Of a stretch of 39,503 nt of DNA, positions 5,755-13,403 are shown piece after piece; the stretch's first letter is position 1; every line of letters begins with the position of its first letter. The translations under genes and the position numbers were made by a program. Source of the DNA: Actinobacteria bacterium UBA2286. Lineage in GTDB: Bacteria; Actinomycetota; Coriobacteriia; Anaerosomatales; Anaerosomataceae. The stretch covers positions 16,297 to 55,799 of the forward strand of contig DDWM01000040.1 in NCBI GenBank assembly GCA_002345925.1, written 5' to 3'. A model generated the notes under the pieces. The model was not told the DNA's origin and searched no databases. It saw only the letters and a list, made by a program, of their open reading frames with translations.

Positions 5755-8274
5755 GTGACGACCGCGGTCTCCCTACACGTCACCGGTGTCGTGCAAGGCG
5801 TCGGCTACCGCCCGTTCGTCTACAACCTCGCGCGTCGGCTCGGCGTGACCGGCTGGGTGCGCAACGCGTCCGACGGCGTCTGGTGCCTGGCTGAGGGCGA
5901 CCCCGAAACGCTTGAGGCGTTCGAGCGCGCACTTCGCGTGGAGGCCCCGCCGATGGCGGTCGTGGAGAGCGTTGTAGCCGAAGAGGTCGATCCAGAGGGC
6001 GCCACCGAGTTCGTTATCGTCGCCTCACATGCCGAGGAGGGAGCGATGACGCTCGTCTCCCCCGACATCGCCACTTGTGATGCCTGCCGCGGCGAGCTTC
6101 TCGACCCAAGCGACCGCCGCTACCGCTACCCGTTCATAAACTGCACCAACTGCGGCCCGCGCTTCACGATCATCGACGACGTGCCGTACGACCGTCCGAT
6201 GACCACGATGCGCGACTTCCCGATGTGCCCGGAGTGCTCCGATGAGTACGGAAACCCGGCGGATCGCCGCTTCCACGCCCAACCCGACGCCTGCTTCATA
6301 TGCGGTCCGCGACTCTATCTGAACAGCGCGGACAGCGCACCCGACTGGACGTGGAGTCCCGAGGCCGAGACTTCCCCTCGCCCGCACCGCGACCGCAATG
6401 CCGAGCGACTCCGCAGCGACGCCATCCTGGAAGCCGCGACCGCGCTGCTCCGCGGCGGCGGCATCCTCGCGATCAAAGGCCTCGGCGGCTTCCAGCTGGC
6501 CTGCGACGCCACCAACGAAGCAGCCGTGTCCCGCCTCCGAGACCGCAAACGCCGCTGGGGCAAACCCTTCGCCGTGATGATGCCCACCCTGGAGCTGGCG
6601 GGCGCCTACTGCGAGATCTCAGCCGACGAGTCAAAGCTCCTGACAAGCCCCGCAGCCCCCATAGTCCTCCTACGCCTAGGCGAGGGTGCGGGGGATGGCG
6701 CTGCTGCGCCCTATGCAGCCAGCGCAGAGCCCGGCGAGGGGCTGGGGAGGTCCGCCGCGACAGCCCGCGAGGGTGTCGGCGGGGGTCGAATGCGAGTTCC
6801 GCAGCCGGCCGAGGGCGCCGGCCTGTTTGCGGTTTCCCGGCGAGGACTGTCTGAGCAGGCGACCCCTGCCGACGCCCTCGCCTCCGGCCTCGCCCCCAAC
6901 CTCGCCGAGCTCGGCGTGATGCTCCCCTACACCCCGCTGCATCACCTACTTCTCTCGGCAGTGGGCATCCCGCTCGTGATGACGTCGGGGAACCTCAGCG
7001 ACGAGCCGATCGCGACAGGCAACGCCGAAGCACTCGATCGCCTCGGCGAGATCGCGGACGCAGTGCTGCTGCATGACCGCGAGATCCGCTCCCGCTACGA
7101 CGACTCGGTTGCCCGCGTGGTCTCCTCGGGCACGGAACTTGTGCGGCGGGCGCGCGGCTTCGCTCCGTTCCCGATCCGGCTGCCGTTCCGATCGGACGTG
7201 GACATCCTGGCGCTTGGACCCGAGCAGAAGAACACGGTGACGCTGCTCAGCGGCGAATACGCCTTCGTGTCGCAGCATATCGGCGACATGGAGAACGCCG
7301 AGACGTTCGCCGCCTTTGAGCGCACGATCGAGCTCTACAGCAGGCTCTTCCGGGTGAACCCCGGGATCGTCGCGTACGACTTGCATCCGGAGTACCTATC
7401 GACGAAGCACGCGTTGCGGCTTGGCCTGCCTGCCGTCGGTGTGCAGCACCACCACGCGCACGTCGCGGGCGTGGCTGCCGAGCACGGCATCGACGGCCCG
7501 TTCATCGGCGTGGCGCTCGACGGCACCGGCTATGGTCCCGACGGCACCATCTGGGGCGGCGAGGTGTTGCTCGCCACGCTCGGCGGATTCGATCGACTCG
7601 CGAGGCTCTCGCACATGCCTATGCCAGGCGGTGCGGCTGCCGTGAGGCGTCCCGCGCGCATGGCCATCGGCGCGCTCGCCGCAGCGGGGCTTCTCGGCCA
7701 TCCGGGTGCGGAACCGCTGCGATCGCGCCTGGCCGAGGGCGAGGAAGCGACGCTGCTCCGGATGATCGAGCGTGGCGTGAACTCGCCGCTCACGTCATCG
7801 ATGGGACGCCTATTCGACGCGATGGCTGCGATCTGTGGTGTCCGCGATGATGCGGGCTACGAGGGGCAGGCAGCCATTGAACTCGAAGCGATAGCGGACG
7901 CCTCGGCACAGGGCTCATACCGCTTCGCGATCACTCCCGGCGAGCCGACCGTCATCGAGAGCGCACCCCTGCTTGAGGCCGCACTGGACGACATCGTCCG
8001 GGGCGTGCCCGCGAGCACGGTCTCCGCACGCTTCCACCGTGCGGTCGCAGCCGCTATAGTTGACCAGTGCATCCTGGCTTCAACGTCGTCCGTTACGGGC
8101 ACAGTCGCCCTTTCGGGTGGCGTTCTGATGAACCGACTCATCATGGACGGCGCGTTTCTCGGCCTGAAGGATGCAGGACTGCAGCCGATCACACACGTCC
8201 GGCTCCCGGTGAATGACGGGGGCGTATCGTTCGGGCAGGCCGTTGTGGCCCACGCCCGACGCCACGAAGTCTAG
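5755..8274 (+). CDS. hypF: Carbamoyltransferase HypF with an extra internal segment
   Basis: HypF makes the cyanide ligands of the [NiFe]-hydrogenase active site: it uses carbamoyl phosphate and ATP to carbamoylate the C-terminal Cys of HypE. The acylphosphatase domain (residues 1-90, GVVQGVGYRPFVY) is followed by paired zinc fingers (CDAC, CTNC, CPEC, CFIC with the usual spacing), a YrdC-like domain (about 200-480) and a Kae1-like domain with HHHAHVAG. The protein is 839 residues, against about 750-770 usually. The excess is a low-complexity Gly/Ala/Arg-rich segment at residues 310-378, between PIVLLRLG and LAPNLAELGVMLPYTPLHH, where relatives have a short linker. The frame stays open. The start is GTG. 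Confidence 0.95.
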   Translation: MTTAVSLHVTGVVQGVGYRPFVYNLARRLGVTGWVRNASDGVWCLAEGDPETLEAFERALRVEAPPMAVVESVVAEEVDPEGATEFVIVASHAEEGAMTLVSPDIATCDACRGELLDPSDRRYRYPFINCTNCGPRFTIIDDVPYDRPMTTMRDFPMCPECSDEYGNPADRRFHAQPDACFICGPRLYLNSADSAPDWTWSPEAETSPRPHRDRNAERLRSDAILEAATALLRGGGILAIKGLGGFQLACDATNEAAVSRLRDRKRRWGKPFAVMMPTLELAGAYCEISADESKLLTSPAAPIVLLRLGEGAGDGAAAPYAASAEPGEGLGRSAATAREGVGGGRMRVPQPAEGAGLFAVSRRGLSEQATPADALASGLAPNLAELGVMLPYTPLHHLLLSAVGIPLVMTSGNLSDEPIATGNAEALDRLGEIADAVLLHDREIRSRYDDSVARVVSSGTELVRRARGFAPFPIRLPFRSDVDILALGPEQKNTVTLLSGEYAFVSQHIGDMENAETFAAFERTIELYSRLFRVNPGIVAYDLHPEYLSTKHALRLGLPAVGVQHHHAHVAGVAAEHGIDGPFIGVALDGTGYGPDGTIWGGEVLLATLGGFDRLARLSHMPMPGGAAAVRRPARMAIGALAAAGLLGHPGAEPLRSRLAEGEEATLLRMIERGVNSPLTSSMGRLFDAMAAICGVRDDAGYEGQAAIELEAIADASAQGSYRFAITPGEPTVIESAPLLEAALDDIVRGVPASTVSARFHRAVAAAIVDQCILASTSSVTGTVALSGGVLMNRLIMDGAFLGLKDAGLQPITHVRLPVNDGGVSFGQAVVAHARRHEV
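6768..6788 (+). repeat. Left arm of 21-base inverted repeat
   Basis: This 21-base arm, starting CGAGGGTGTCGG, pairs with the reverse complement of 6860-6880 with two mismatches. The arms are separated by 71 bases, so the whole element is 113 bp. Confidence 0.8.
6860..6880 (-). repeat. Right arm of 21-base inverted repeat
   Basis: On the minus strand this arm reads CGAGGGCGTCGG followed by CAGGGGTCG, 19 of 21 bases identical to 6768-6788. The arms lie wholly within hypF codons. Confidence 0.8.
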
Positions 8275-8294
8275 CGATAACAGGAGGTCCACGT

Positions 8295-8576
8295 ATGTGT
8301 CTCGGAATCCCCGCGAAGATCGTAGATGAACCCAATGACAACGGTATGGCCGAGGTAGAGATTCTCGGCGTGCGTCGTTTTGTCGGTACCCACATGGTAC
8401 CGGAAGCAAAGGTCGGAGACTTCGTGCTCGTACACGCCGGCTTCGCGCTTGAGATCATCTCCGAGCAGTTCGCGCTGGAGACGCTCGAGCTCTTCCGTCA
8501 GATGGAACTCCCGGGCACCGAGGATCTTGAGCCGATGGAGCTCACCCCCGTTGAGCGCCCGGCGCACCTCTCATGA
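8295..8576 (+). CDS. hypC: Hydrogenase maturation chaperone HypC
   Basis: This 93-residue protein starts MCLGIPAKI, the HypC/HupF signature; Cys2 is the residue that binds the iron centre and the hydrogenase large-subunit precursor. HypC works with HypD to build the Fe(CN)2CO group. The ribosome binding site AACAGGAGG is strong. Its stop overlaps the hypD start by four bases (ATGA at 8573-8576), which indicates translational coupling and fits the known HypC-HypD complex. Confidence 0.97.
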   Translation: MCLGIPAKIVDEPNDNGMAEVEILGVRRFVGTHMVPEAKVGDFVLVHAGFALEIISEQFALETLELFRQMELPGTEDLEPMELTPVERPAHLS

Positions 8577-9673
8577 GCGAGGATATCCTCAAGGGGTTCC
8601 GCGACCCGGAACACGCGGCTGCGCTTGTCGCTGCAATAGCTGAGCTAGCGACCGAACCGCAAACGTTCATGGAGGTCTGCGGCACCCATACGATGGCAAT
8701 CGCGAAGAACGGCCTTCGTGGGCTCATGCCCGAGAACATCAAGCTCCTCTCGGGACCGGGTTGCCCGGTCTGTGTGACCGGCAACGCCGACATCGACATG
8801 GCCATCGAGCTCTCTCGCCAGCCGCACGTGATCCTGACCACCTTCGGCGACATGATGAAGGTGCCGGGCTCGTACTCGACGCTCTCACGCGAGAAGGCCG
8901 ACGGCCACGACGTACGTGTCGTTTACTCCCCGCTCGATTCGCTCACCCTGGCCGAGAACAACCCCGAGAAGCACGTGGTCTTCCTAGGCGTCGGGTTTGA
9001 GACCACCGCGCCTACTGTTGCCCTGACGATTCGCGAGGCGGCCCGTCGCGGACTCACGAACTGGTCGGCACTCTCGCTCCACAAGACGGTACCCGAGACG
9101 CTACGCGCGCTTACGAACGACCCCGAGGTCAAGATCACCGGCTTCATCTTGCCGGGCCACGTCTCGACCGTCATCGGATCCGCGCCCTACGGCTTCCTTG
9201 CCGAGGAGTACGGCGTTGCAGGCGTGATCACCGGCTTTGAGCCTGTCGACGTGCTCCAGGGCATCTGGATGCTGGCGAAACAGCGCGCCGAGGGTCGGGC
9301 CGATATCGAGATCGCATACACGCGCGCCGTCATGCCCGAAGGCAACAAGATCGCCACGCAGGTGATCGAGGAAGTCTTCGAGCCCATCGACGCCGAGTGG
9401 CGCGGGATCGGCGTGATTCCAGGCACCGGGCTCGCCATCCGCCCAGAGTTCTCACAGTACGACGCTCTCGTGCGTGTGCCGGTGACTCCGCCGGAGCCGC
9501 GCGAGATCAAGGGCTGCCAGTGTGGAGACGTCCTGCGCGGGGCGCTGCTCCCGTTCGAGTGCAAACTTTTCGGTCGCGGCTGCACACCAGAGCACCCGAT
9601 CGGCCCGTGCATGGTCTCCTCGGAAGGATCATGCGCGGCGTATTACCGCTACACAGATTACGGCAAGGCATAA
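8573..9673 (+). CDS. hypD: Hydrogenase maturation protein HypD
   Basis: This 366-residue iron-sulfur protein is the scaffold on which the Fe(CN)2CO moiety is assembled. Its family motifs are all present: CGTHTMAIAKNGLR, SGPGCPVCVT, GFETTAPT and HVSTVIG. The C-terminal cluster region contains CQCGDVL, FECKLFGRGC and IGPCMVSSEGSCAAYYRY, which provide the [4Fe-4S] ligands. Length is normal. It overlaps hypC by four bases, and hypE follows after 33 bases. Confidence 0.97.
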   Translation: MSEDILKGFRDPEHAAALVAAIAELATEPQTFMEVCGTHTMAIAKNGLRGLMPENIKLLSGPGCPVCVTGNADIDMAIELSRQPHVILTTFGDMMKVPGSYSTLSREKADGHDVRVVYSPLDSLTLAENNPEKHVVFLGVGFETTAPTVALTIREAARRGLTNWSALSLHKTVPETLRALTNDPEVKITGFILPGHVSTVIGSAPYGFLAEEYGVAGVITGFEPVDVLQGIWMLAKQRAEGRADIEIAYTRAVMPEGNKIATQVIEEVFEPIDAEWRGIGVIPGTGLAIRPEFSQYDALVRVPVTPPEPREIKGCQCGDVLRGALLPFECKLFGRGCTPEHPIGPCMVSSEGSCAAYYRYTDYGKA

Positions 9674-9706
9674 GCCTGCCGCACGCATAACGGGAGGGGC
9701 ATTAAT

Positions 9707-10717
9707 ATGCTGCAGGACCGGATTCTGCTTGCTCATGGCAGCGGCGGCACGATGATGCGCGACTTGATCAACGACATCTTCATGGTCGGATTTGATGACG
9801 ACGTCCTCGCCCGCATGGACGACGCGGCTTCTCTCGATTTTCCCGGCTCGCGTCTTGCGATGAGCACTGACACCTACGTGGTGAACCCGCTCTTCTTCCC
9901 GGGCGCCGACATCGGCCGCCTGGCTGTCTGCGGCACCGTGAACGACATCGCCACCTCCGGCGCGCGTCCGCTCTATCTGTCGGTCGGCTTCATCCTGGAG
10001 GAGGGTATGCCGGTCGAGGACCTCAAGCGCATCCTTGTCTCCATGCGCGAAGCTGCCGCCGAAGCAGGCGTGCGGATCGTTACCGGCGACACAAAGGTCG
10101 TTGAGAAGGGCCACGGCGACGGCTGCTACATCAACACCGCCGGCGTTGGCGTGCTTGCCGAGGGAGTCGACCTCTCTGGATCGCTGTGCAAGCCCGGCGA
10201 CGTCGTGCTCGTCTCGGGCACGCTTGGCGACCACGGCATCGCCGTCATCTCTACCCGTGAGGGTCTCTCGTTCTCGACAGACATCGAGAGCGATGCCGCA
10301 CCGCTTGCCGAGATGATCGCCTCTGTCCTGGCGGCTGCTCCTGATGTGCGCTGCTTCCGCGACCCCACCCGCGGCGGTCTCGCCTCGACCCTGAACGAAC
10401 TAGCCGGGGCATCCGGCGTCACCATCACCGTCGATGAGGCGCTCGTGCCCGTGCACGATCAGGTTCGCGGCGCGTGCGAGATGCTCGGCTACGACGTCTT
10501 CCAGGTGGCCAACGAGGGCAAGATGGTCGCCGTTGTTCCTGCCGAGCAGGCTGAGGAAGCGCTCGCTGCGATGAAGGCCGCCCCGTATGGATCGGATGCG
10601 GCGATCATCGGTCAGGTCTCAGACGATTCCGCCGGCAAGGTCTATGTGAAGACCGTCTTCGGCGCAACTCGCATCATGGACATGCTCGTCGGCGAACAGC
10701 TGCCGAGGATCTGCTAG
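9707..10717 (+). CDS. hypE: Carbamoyl dehydratase HypE
   Basis: This 336-residue protein of the PurM/AIR synthase fold dehydrates the thiocarbamate on its own C-terminal cysteine to thiocyanate, the source of hydrogenase cyanide. The N-terminal LAHGSGG, the ATP-binding VNDIATSGARP and GDTKVVEKG, and the terminal PRIC-stop (with the acceptor Cys as the last residue) are all intact. Ribosome binding site GGGAGGGG. It completes hypFCDE. The metal-insertion genes hypA and hypB are not found in this window. Confidence 0.97.
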   Translation: MLQDRILLAHGSGGTMMRDLINDIFMVGFDDDVLARMDDAASLDFPGSRLAMSTDTYVVNPLFFPGADIGRLAVCGTVNDIATSGARPLYLSVGFILEEGMPVEDLKRILVSMREAAAEAGVRIVTGDTKVVEKGHGDGCYINTAGVGVLAEGVDLSGSLCKPGDVVLVSGTLGDHGIAVISTREGLSFSTDIESDAAPLAEMIASVLAAAPDVRCFRDPTRGGLASTLNELAGASGVTITVDEALVPVHDQVRGACEMLGYDVFQVANEGKMVAVVPAEQAEEALAAMKAAPYGSDAAIIGQVSDDSAGKVYVKTVFGATRIMDMLVGEQLPRIC

Positions 10718-10725
10718 TCGGAGCC

Positions 10726-11661
10726 ATGCCAACCAAACCCCGATCAGACTCGCTCAACGGACTCCTTCGCATCGCTTTCGCCGCGACCACATGGGGTCTG
10801 ATTCCGGTATTCGTCCGACTAGTGAATACGAATGCGGTTGTTATCGTCTTCTGGCGTGTAGGGTTCGCAGCGATCACCGTGTCTATCATCCTGGCAAGCC
10901 GGGGCAAGCTTGGGCGTTTCTTCGAACTCCCCAAGAAGCGCAAATGGGCGATCATCGCCATGGGCGCACTTCTCTCGGTCAATTGGATGCTCTATCTTGG
11001 CGCGCTGCAGCTCACAAAAGTCGCGATCGCGGTGCTCATCGCCTACTGCGGGCCGGTGTTTGTTGCCGTGCTCTCACCGCTCGTATCACGCGAGCCGTTC
11101 GACCGCCGGTTGATCTTGCCGCTCGTGCTCGCCATCGCAGGCGTGGCGACTATCGTCAACCCTCAGGACCTTGCGCTTGAATCCGGAACGCACCTGATTG
11201 GCGCGGCGATGGCGCTGGGCTCGGCAATCACCTACTCGCTGCTCATCCTGAACTCCAAGCGACTCATCCAAGACATCCCGGCGACGGTGTACACATTCGG
11301 CGAGTACATGGGAGCGCTCACGCTGCTTCTGCCGGTAGTGCTGCTCTCCAAAGGTCCGACTGCCCCGGTCGAATGGGGCTCGCTGATGGTGCTTGGCGTG
11401 TTCATGACCTCGGCCACGGGGCTCGTGTTCCTCTCCGGACTCCGGAAGGTGCGGGCGGATCACGCAGCTGTGCTCACATATGCCGAGCCGGTCAGCGCCG
11501 TGGTCTTCTCGGCTATCTTCTTGAACGAGCCGATTTCGCTGGCGACAGGCATTGGAGCCGCACTTGTTGTGGCAGGCGGCGCAATGGTCGCTAGAATGGA
11601 ACCACAGCAAGGGATCGAAGCACCGGGTCTGGTGCCCGAAGTGATACCCGAGGAGATCTGA
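10726..11661 (+). CDS. EamA-family (DMT) permease
   Basis: This 311-residue membrane protein of the drug/metabolite transporter superfamily has ten predicted membrane segments in two EamA repeats (about residues 10-145 and 155-290). Typical features are an early AATTWGLIPVF and, in the second half, TYAEPVSAVVFSAIFLNEPIS. The substrate cannot be predicted from sequence. The start codon is 9 bases after hypE, and the stop is 3 bases before the sugar isomerase gene, so all three may be co-transcribed. A link to hydrogenase is not implied. Confidence 0.88.
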   Translation: MPTKPRSDSLNGLLRIAFAATTWGLIPVFVRLVNTNAVVIVFWRVGFAAITVSIILASRGKLGRFFELPKKRKWAIIAMGALLSVNWMLYLGALQLTKVAIAVLIAYCGPVFVAVLSPLVSREPFDRRLILPLVLAIAGVATIVNPQDLALESGTHLIGAAMALGSAITYSLLILNSKRLIQDIPATVYTFGEYMGALTLLLPVVLLSKGPTAPVEWGSLMVLGVFMTSATGLVFLSGLRKVRADHAAVLTYAEPVSAVVFSAIFLNEPISLATGIGAALVVAGGAMVARMEPQQGIEAPGLVPEVIPEEI

Positions 11662-11664
11662 GCC

Positions 11665-13314
11665 ATGGACGCGCTGAACCGGCTGCTTGAAGCTAACGCG
11701 ATGAAGCGACTCGCCGACCGTGACGCGAGCCTGTACACCGACAACATCGACGAGCGCATCCCGATCATCCAGCGAATGGGCTGGAACGACCTAGCCCAGA
11801 AGGCACCAGGACGTTTCATCCTGCTGAAGAACCTCGCCAAGGCGGTCGTTGAAGAGGGCGGCACCGACATCGTGCTGCTCGGCATGGGTGGCTCTTCGCT
11901 TGCACCGCTGGTTCTGTCGCGCGCCCTGGGTGGTGCGGAGGGTATGCCTCGCCTGCACGTTCTCGACACGACGTCGCCGGTCGTCATCGCCGGGCTGCTT
12001 GAGACGCTTGATCCGGCGGGCACCTTCGTCCTTGTCTCCAGCAAGTCCGGCTCGACCATTGAACCGATGTCGCTCTACGCCATTTTCCGCGCATGGTTGG
12101 AGGAGACACTCCCTCGTCCCATCGCCGGACGCCACTGCTTCGTGATCACCGACCCGGGCACGCCGCTTGAGAAGCTTCGCCAGCGCGATCTCATGCGCCT
12201 TACCTTGAGTGCACCCCCAACGGTCGGTGGTCGCTTCTCGGCGCTCAGCATGTTCGGGCTCGCGCCTGCCGCGCTCATCGGCGTTGACCTTGAGACGCTC
12301 ATAGCTCGCGCTGCAGCTATGGAAGACGCCTGTCGGGTGCCTACTGCCGAGAACCCTGCCGCGCTGCTCGCGGCCTGGCTTACAGACGCCTACGAAGGTG
12401 GCCACGACAAACTCACGATCGTGACATCAAAGACGTTGAGATCCTTCGGGCTTTGGGCCGAGCAGCTCGTTGCCGAGTCCCTCGGCAAGAACGGGCACGG
12501 AATCGTCCCCGTCATCGAATACGAACCCACGATGCCCACTGGCTACAGCGACGATCGAGCCGTGGTTGTACTGCGGCTGGAGAGCGACAATGCCCTGACG
12601 AACTGGTCGCGCGAGGCCGCCGCAACGCATCCCGTCTTCGAACTCACCCTGCGCGACGCATTCGACCTCGGGGCGGAGTTCGTGCGGTGGGAGCATGCCG
12701 TTGCACTCGTCGGATTCCTTCTTGGCGTGAACCCCTTTGACCAACCGAACGTGGCCGAGGCTAAGGCCGCCACCGATGCGATACTCTCCGGCGCAACCAA
12801 GGTGCCACCCGCAACCGCTGACATCGATGGCTCGTGGGTGACATTCGCCGGTGCACTCGATACGCCAGCCTCGCGGCCAGAGACCCGCTCCGCTGCGATG
12901 CAGGTGCTTTTCGACTCGGCAGGGACCGGCGACTACTTCACTATCCTGGCATATCTCCCGGACAAGGAATCGCTCTTCGGTCCGCTCTACCGTGCCGCAA
13001 AGGACGTGGCTGATTCAACCGGGCGCGCGGTGTGCGTGGAGACTGGCCCGCGCTACCTGCACTCGACAGGGCAGCTTCATAAGGGTGGGCCCAACACCGG
13101 GGTATTCCTGCTCGTGACCGCTCGAGACCGCACTGACATCGAGATTCCGGGTGAAAGCTTCAGCCTTGCGGCACTGCATCGCGCACAGGCCGAGGGCGAC
13201 CTGGTGGCTCTGGCAGGGCACGGACGTCGAGTCCTCCGCATCGATCTGCCATCCTCGGAGCATGGTGTTGTTGCCGCTCTTGCCGAAGAGATTGCACGCG
13301 CCGCACGCCTCTAG
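11665..13314 (+). CDS. pgi: Glucose-6-phosphate isomerase, type found in Tal-Pgi fusions
   Basis: This 549-residue protein resembles the isomerase half of bifunctional transaldolase/glucose-6-phosphate isomerase proteins. Sugar-phosphate binding (SIS-type) signatures include GMGGSSLAP, SSKSGSTIEP, TDPGTPLEK and, near the end, GQLHKGGPNTGVF. The N-terminal transaldolase domain of the fusions is absent; the protein starts about 60 residues before the first SIS motif. Expected reaction: glucose 6-phosphate to fructose 6-phosphate in the cytoplasm. The ATG follows GAGGAG, which lies in the last codons of the permease gene. It is the last gene of the + strand run. That the enzyme is active as a free-standing protein is inference. 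Confidence 0.85.
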   Translation: MDALNRLLEANAMKRLADRDASLYTDNIDERIPIIQRMGWNDLAQKAPGRFILLKNLAKAVVEEGGTDIVLLGMGGSSLAPLVLSRALGGAEGMPRLHVLDTTSPVVIAGLLETLDPAGTFVLVSSKSGSTIEPMSLYAIFRAWLEETLPRPIAGRHCFVITDPGTPLEKLRQRDLMRLTLSAPPTVGGRFSALSMFGLAPAALIGVDLETLIARAAAMEDACRVPTAENPAALLAAWLTDAYEGGHDKLTIVTSKTLRSFGLWAEQLVAESLGKNGHGIVPVIEYEPTMPTGYSDDRAVVVLRLESDNALTNWSREAAATHPVFELTLRDAFDLGAEFVRWEHAVALVGFLLGVNPFDQPNVAEAKAATDAILSGATKVPPATADIDGSWVTFAGALDTPASRPETRSAAMQVLFDSAGTGDYFTILAYLPDKESLFGPLYRAAKDVADSTGRAVCVETGPRYLHSTGQLHKGGPNTGVFLLVTARDRTDIEIPGESFSLAALHRAQAEGDLVALAGHGRRVLRIDLPSSEHGVVAALAEEIARAARL

Positions 13315-13326
13315 GCGCAAACGTGA

Positions 13327-13360
13327 GCGTCGGCTCCCGGTACTCACCGGAAGCCGACGC
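13327..13360. terminator. Strong hairpin between convergent genes
   Basis: GCGTCGGCT (13327-13335) pairs perfectly with AGCCGACGC (13352-13360), and CCGGT/ACCGG extends the stem around a four-base loop. It lies just after the pgi stop and before the end of the opposing symporter gene. There is no clear T tract, as is common in GC-rich actinobacteria. It could terminate transcripts from both sides. Confidence 0.7.
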
Positions 13361-13372
13361 CGTATCTCACCC

Positions 13373-13394
13373 GGGTCCCCTGGGGGTGGGACCC
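13373..13394. terminator. Second hairpin between convergent genes
   Basis: GGGTCCC (13373-13379) and GGGACCC (13388-13394) form a 7-bp perfect stem with an 8-base loop, 9 bases from the end of the symporter gene. It is probably the terminator of the minus-strand symporter transcript. No T tract is seen. Confidence 0.6.
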
Positions 13395-13403
13395 GATGGG
13401 ATC

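Larger units (their letters stand above)
6680..6880. mobile_element. Putative palindromic element inserted in frame in hypF
   Basis: The DNA encoding the extra HypF segment is built from inverted repeats. The main pair is 6768-6788 and 6860-6880, 21-base arms that match in reverse complement at 19 positions. Inside, CCGCA-GCCGGC (6799-6809) can pair with GCCGGC (6817-6822) and TGCGG (6828-6832). A separate hairpin spans 6698-6725 (10-bp stem with one bulged base). The block starts with GCGAGGGTG, repeated at 6767-6775. This structure, in a place where homologues have only a linker, suggests a miniature palindromic element like the Rickettsia palindromic elements, which also insert in frame into genes. 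No other copy is evident in the window. Confidence 0.55.
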
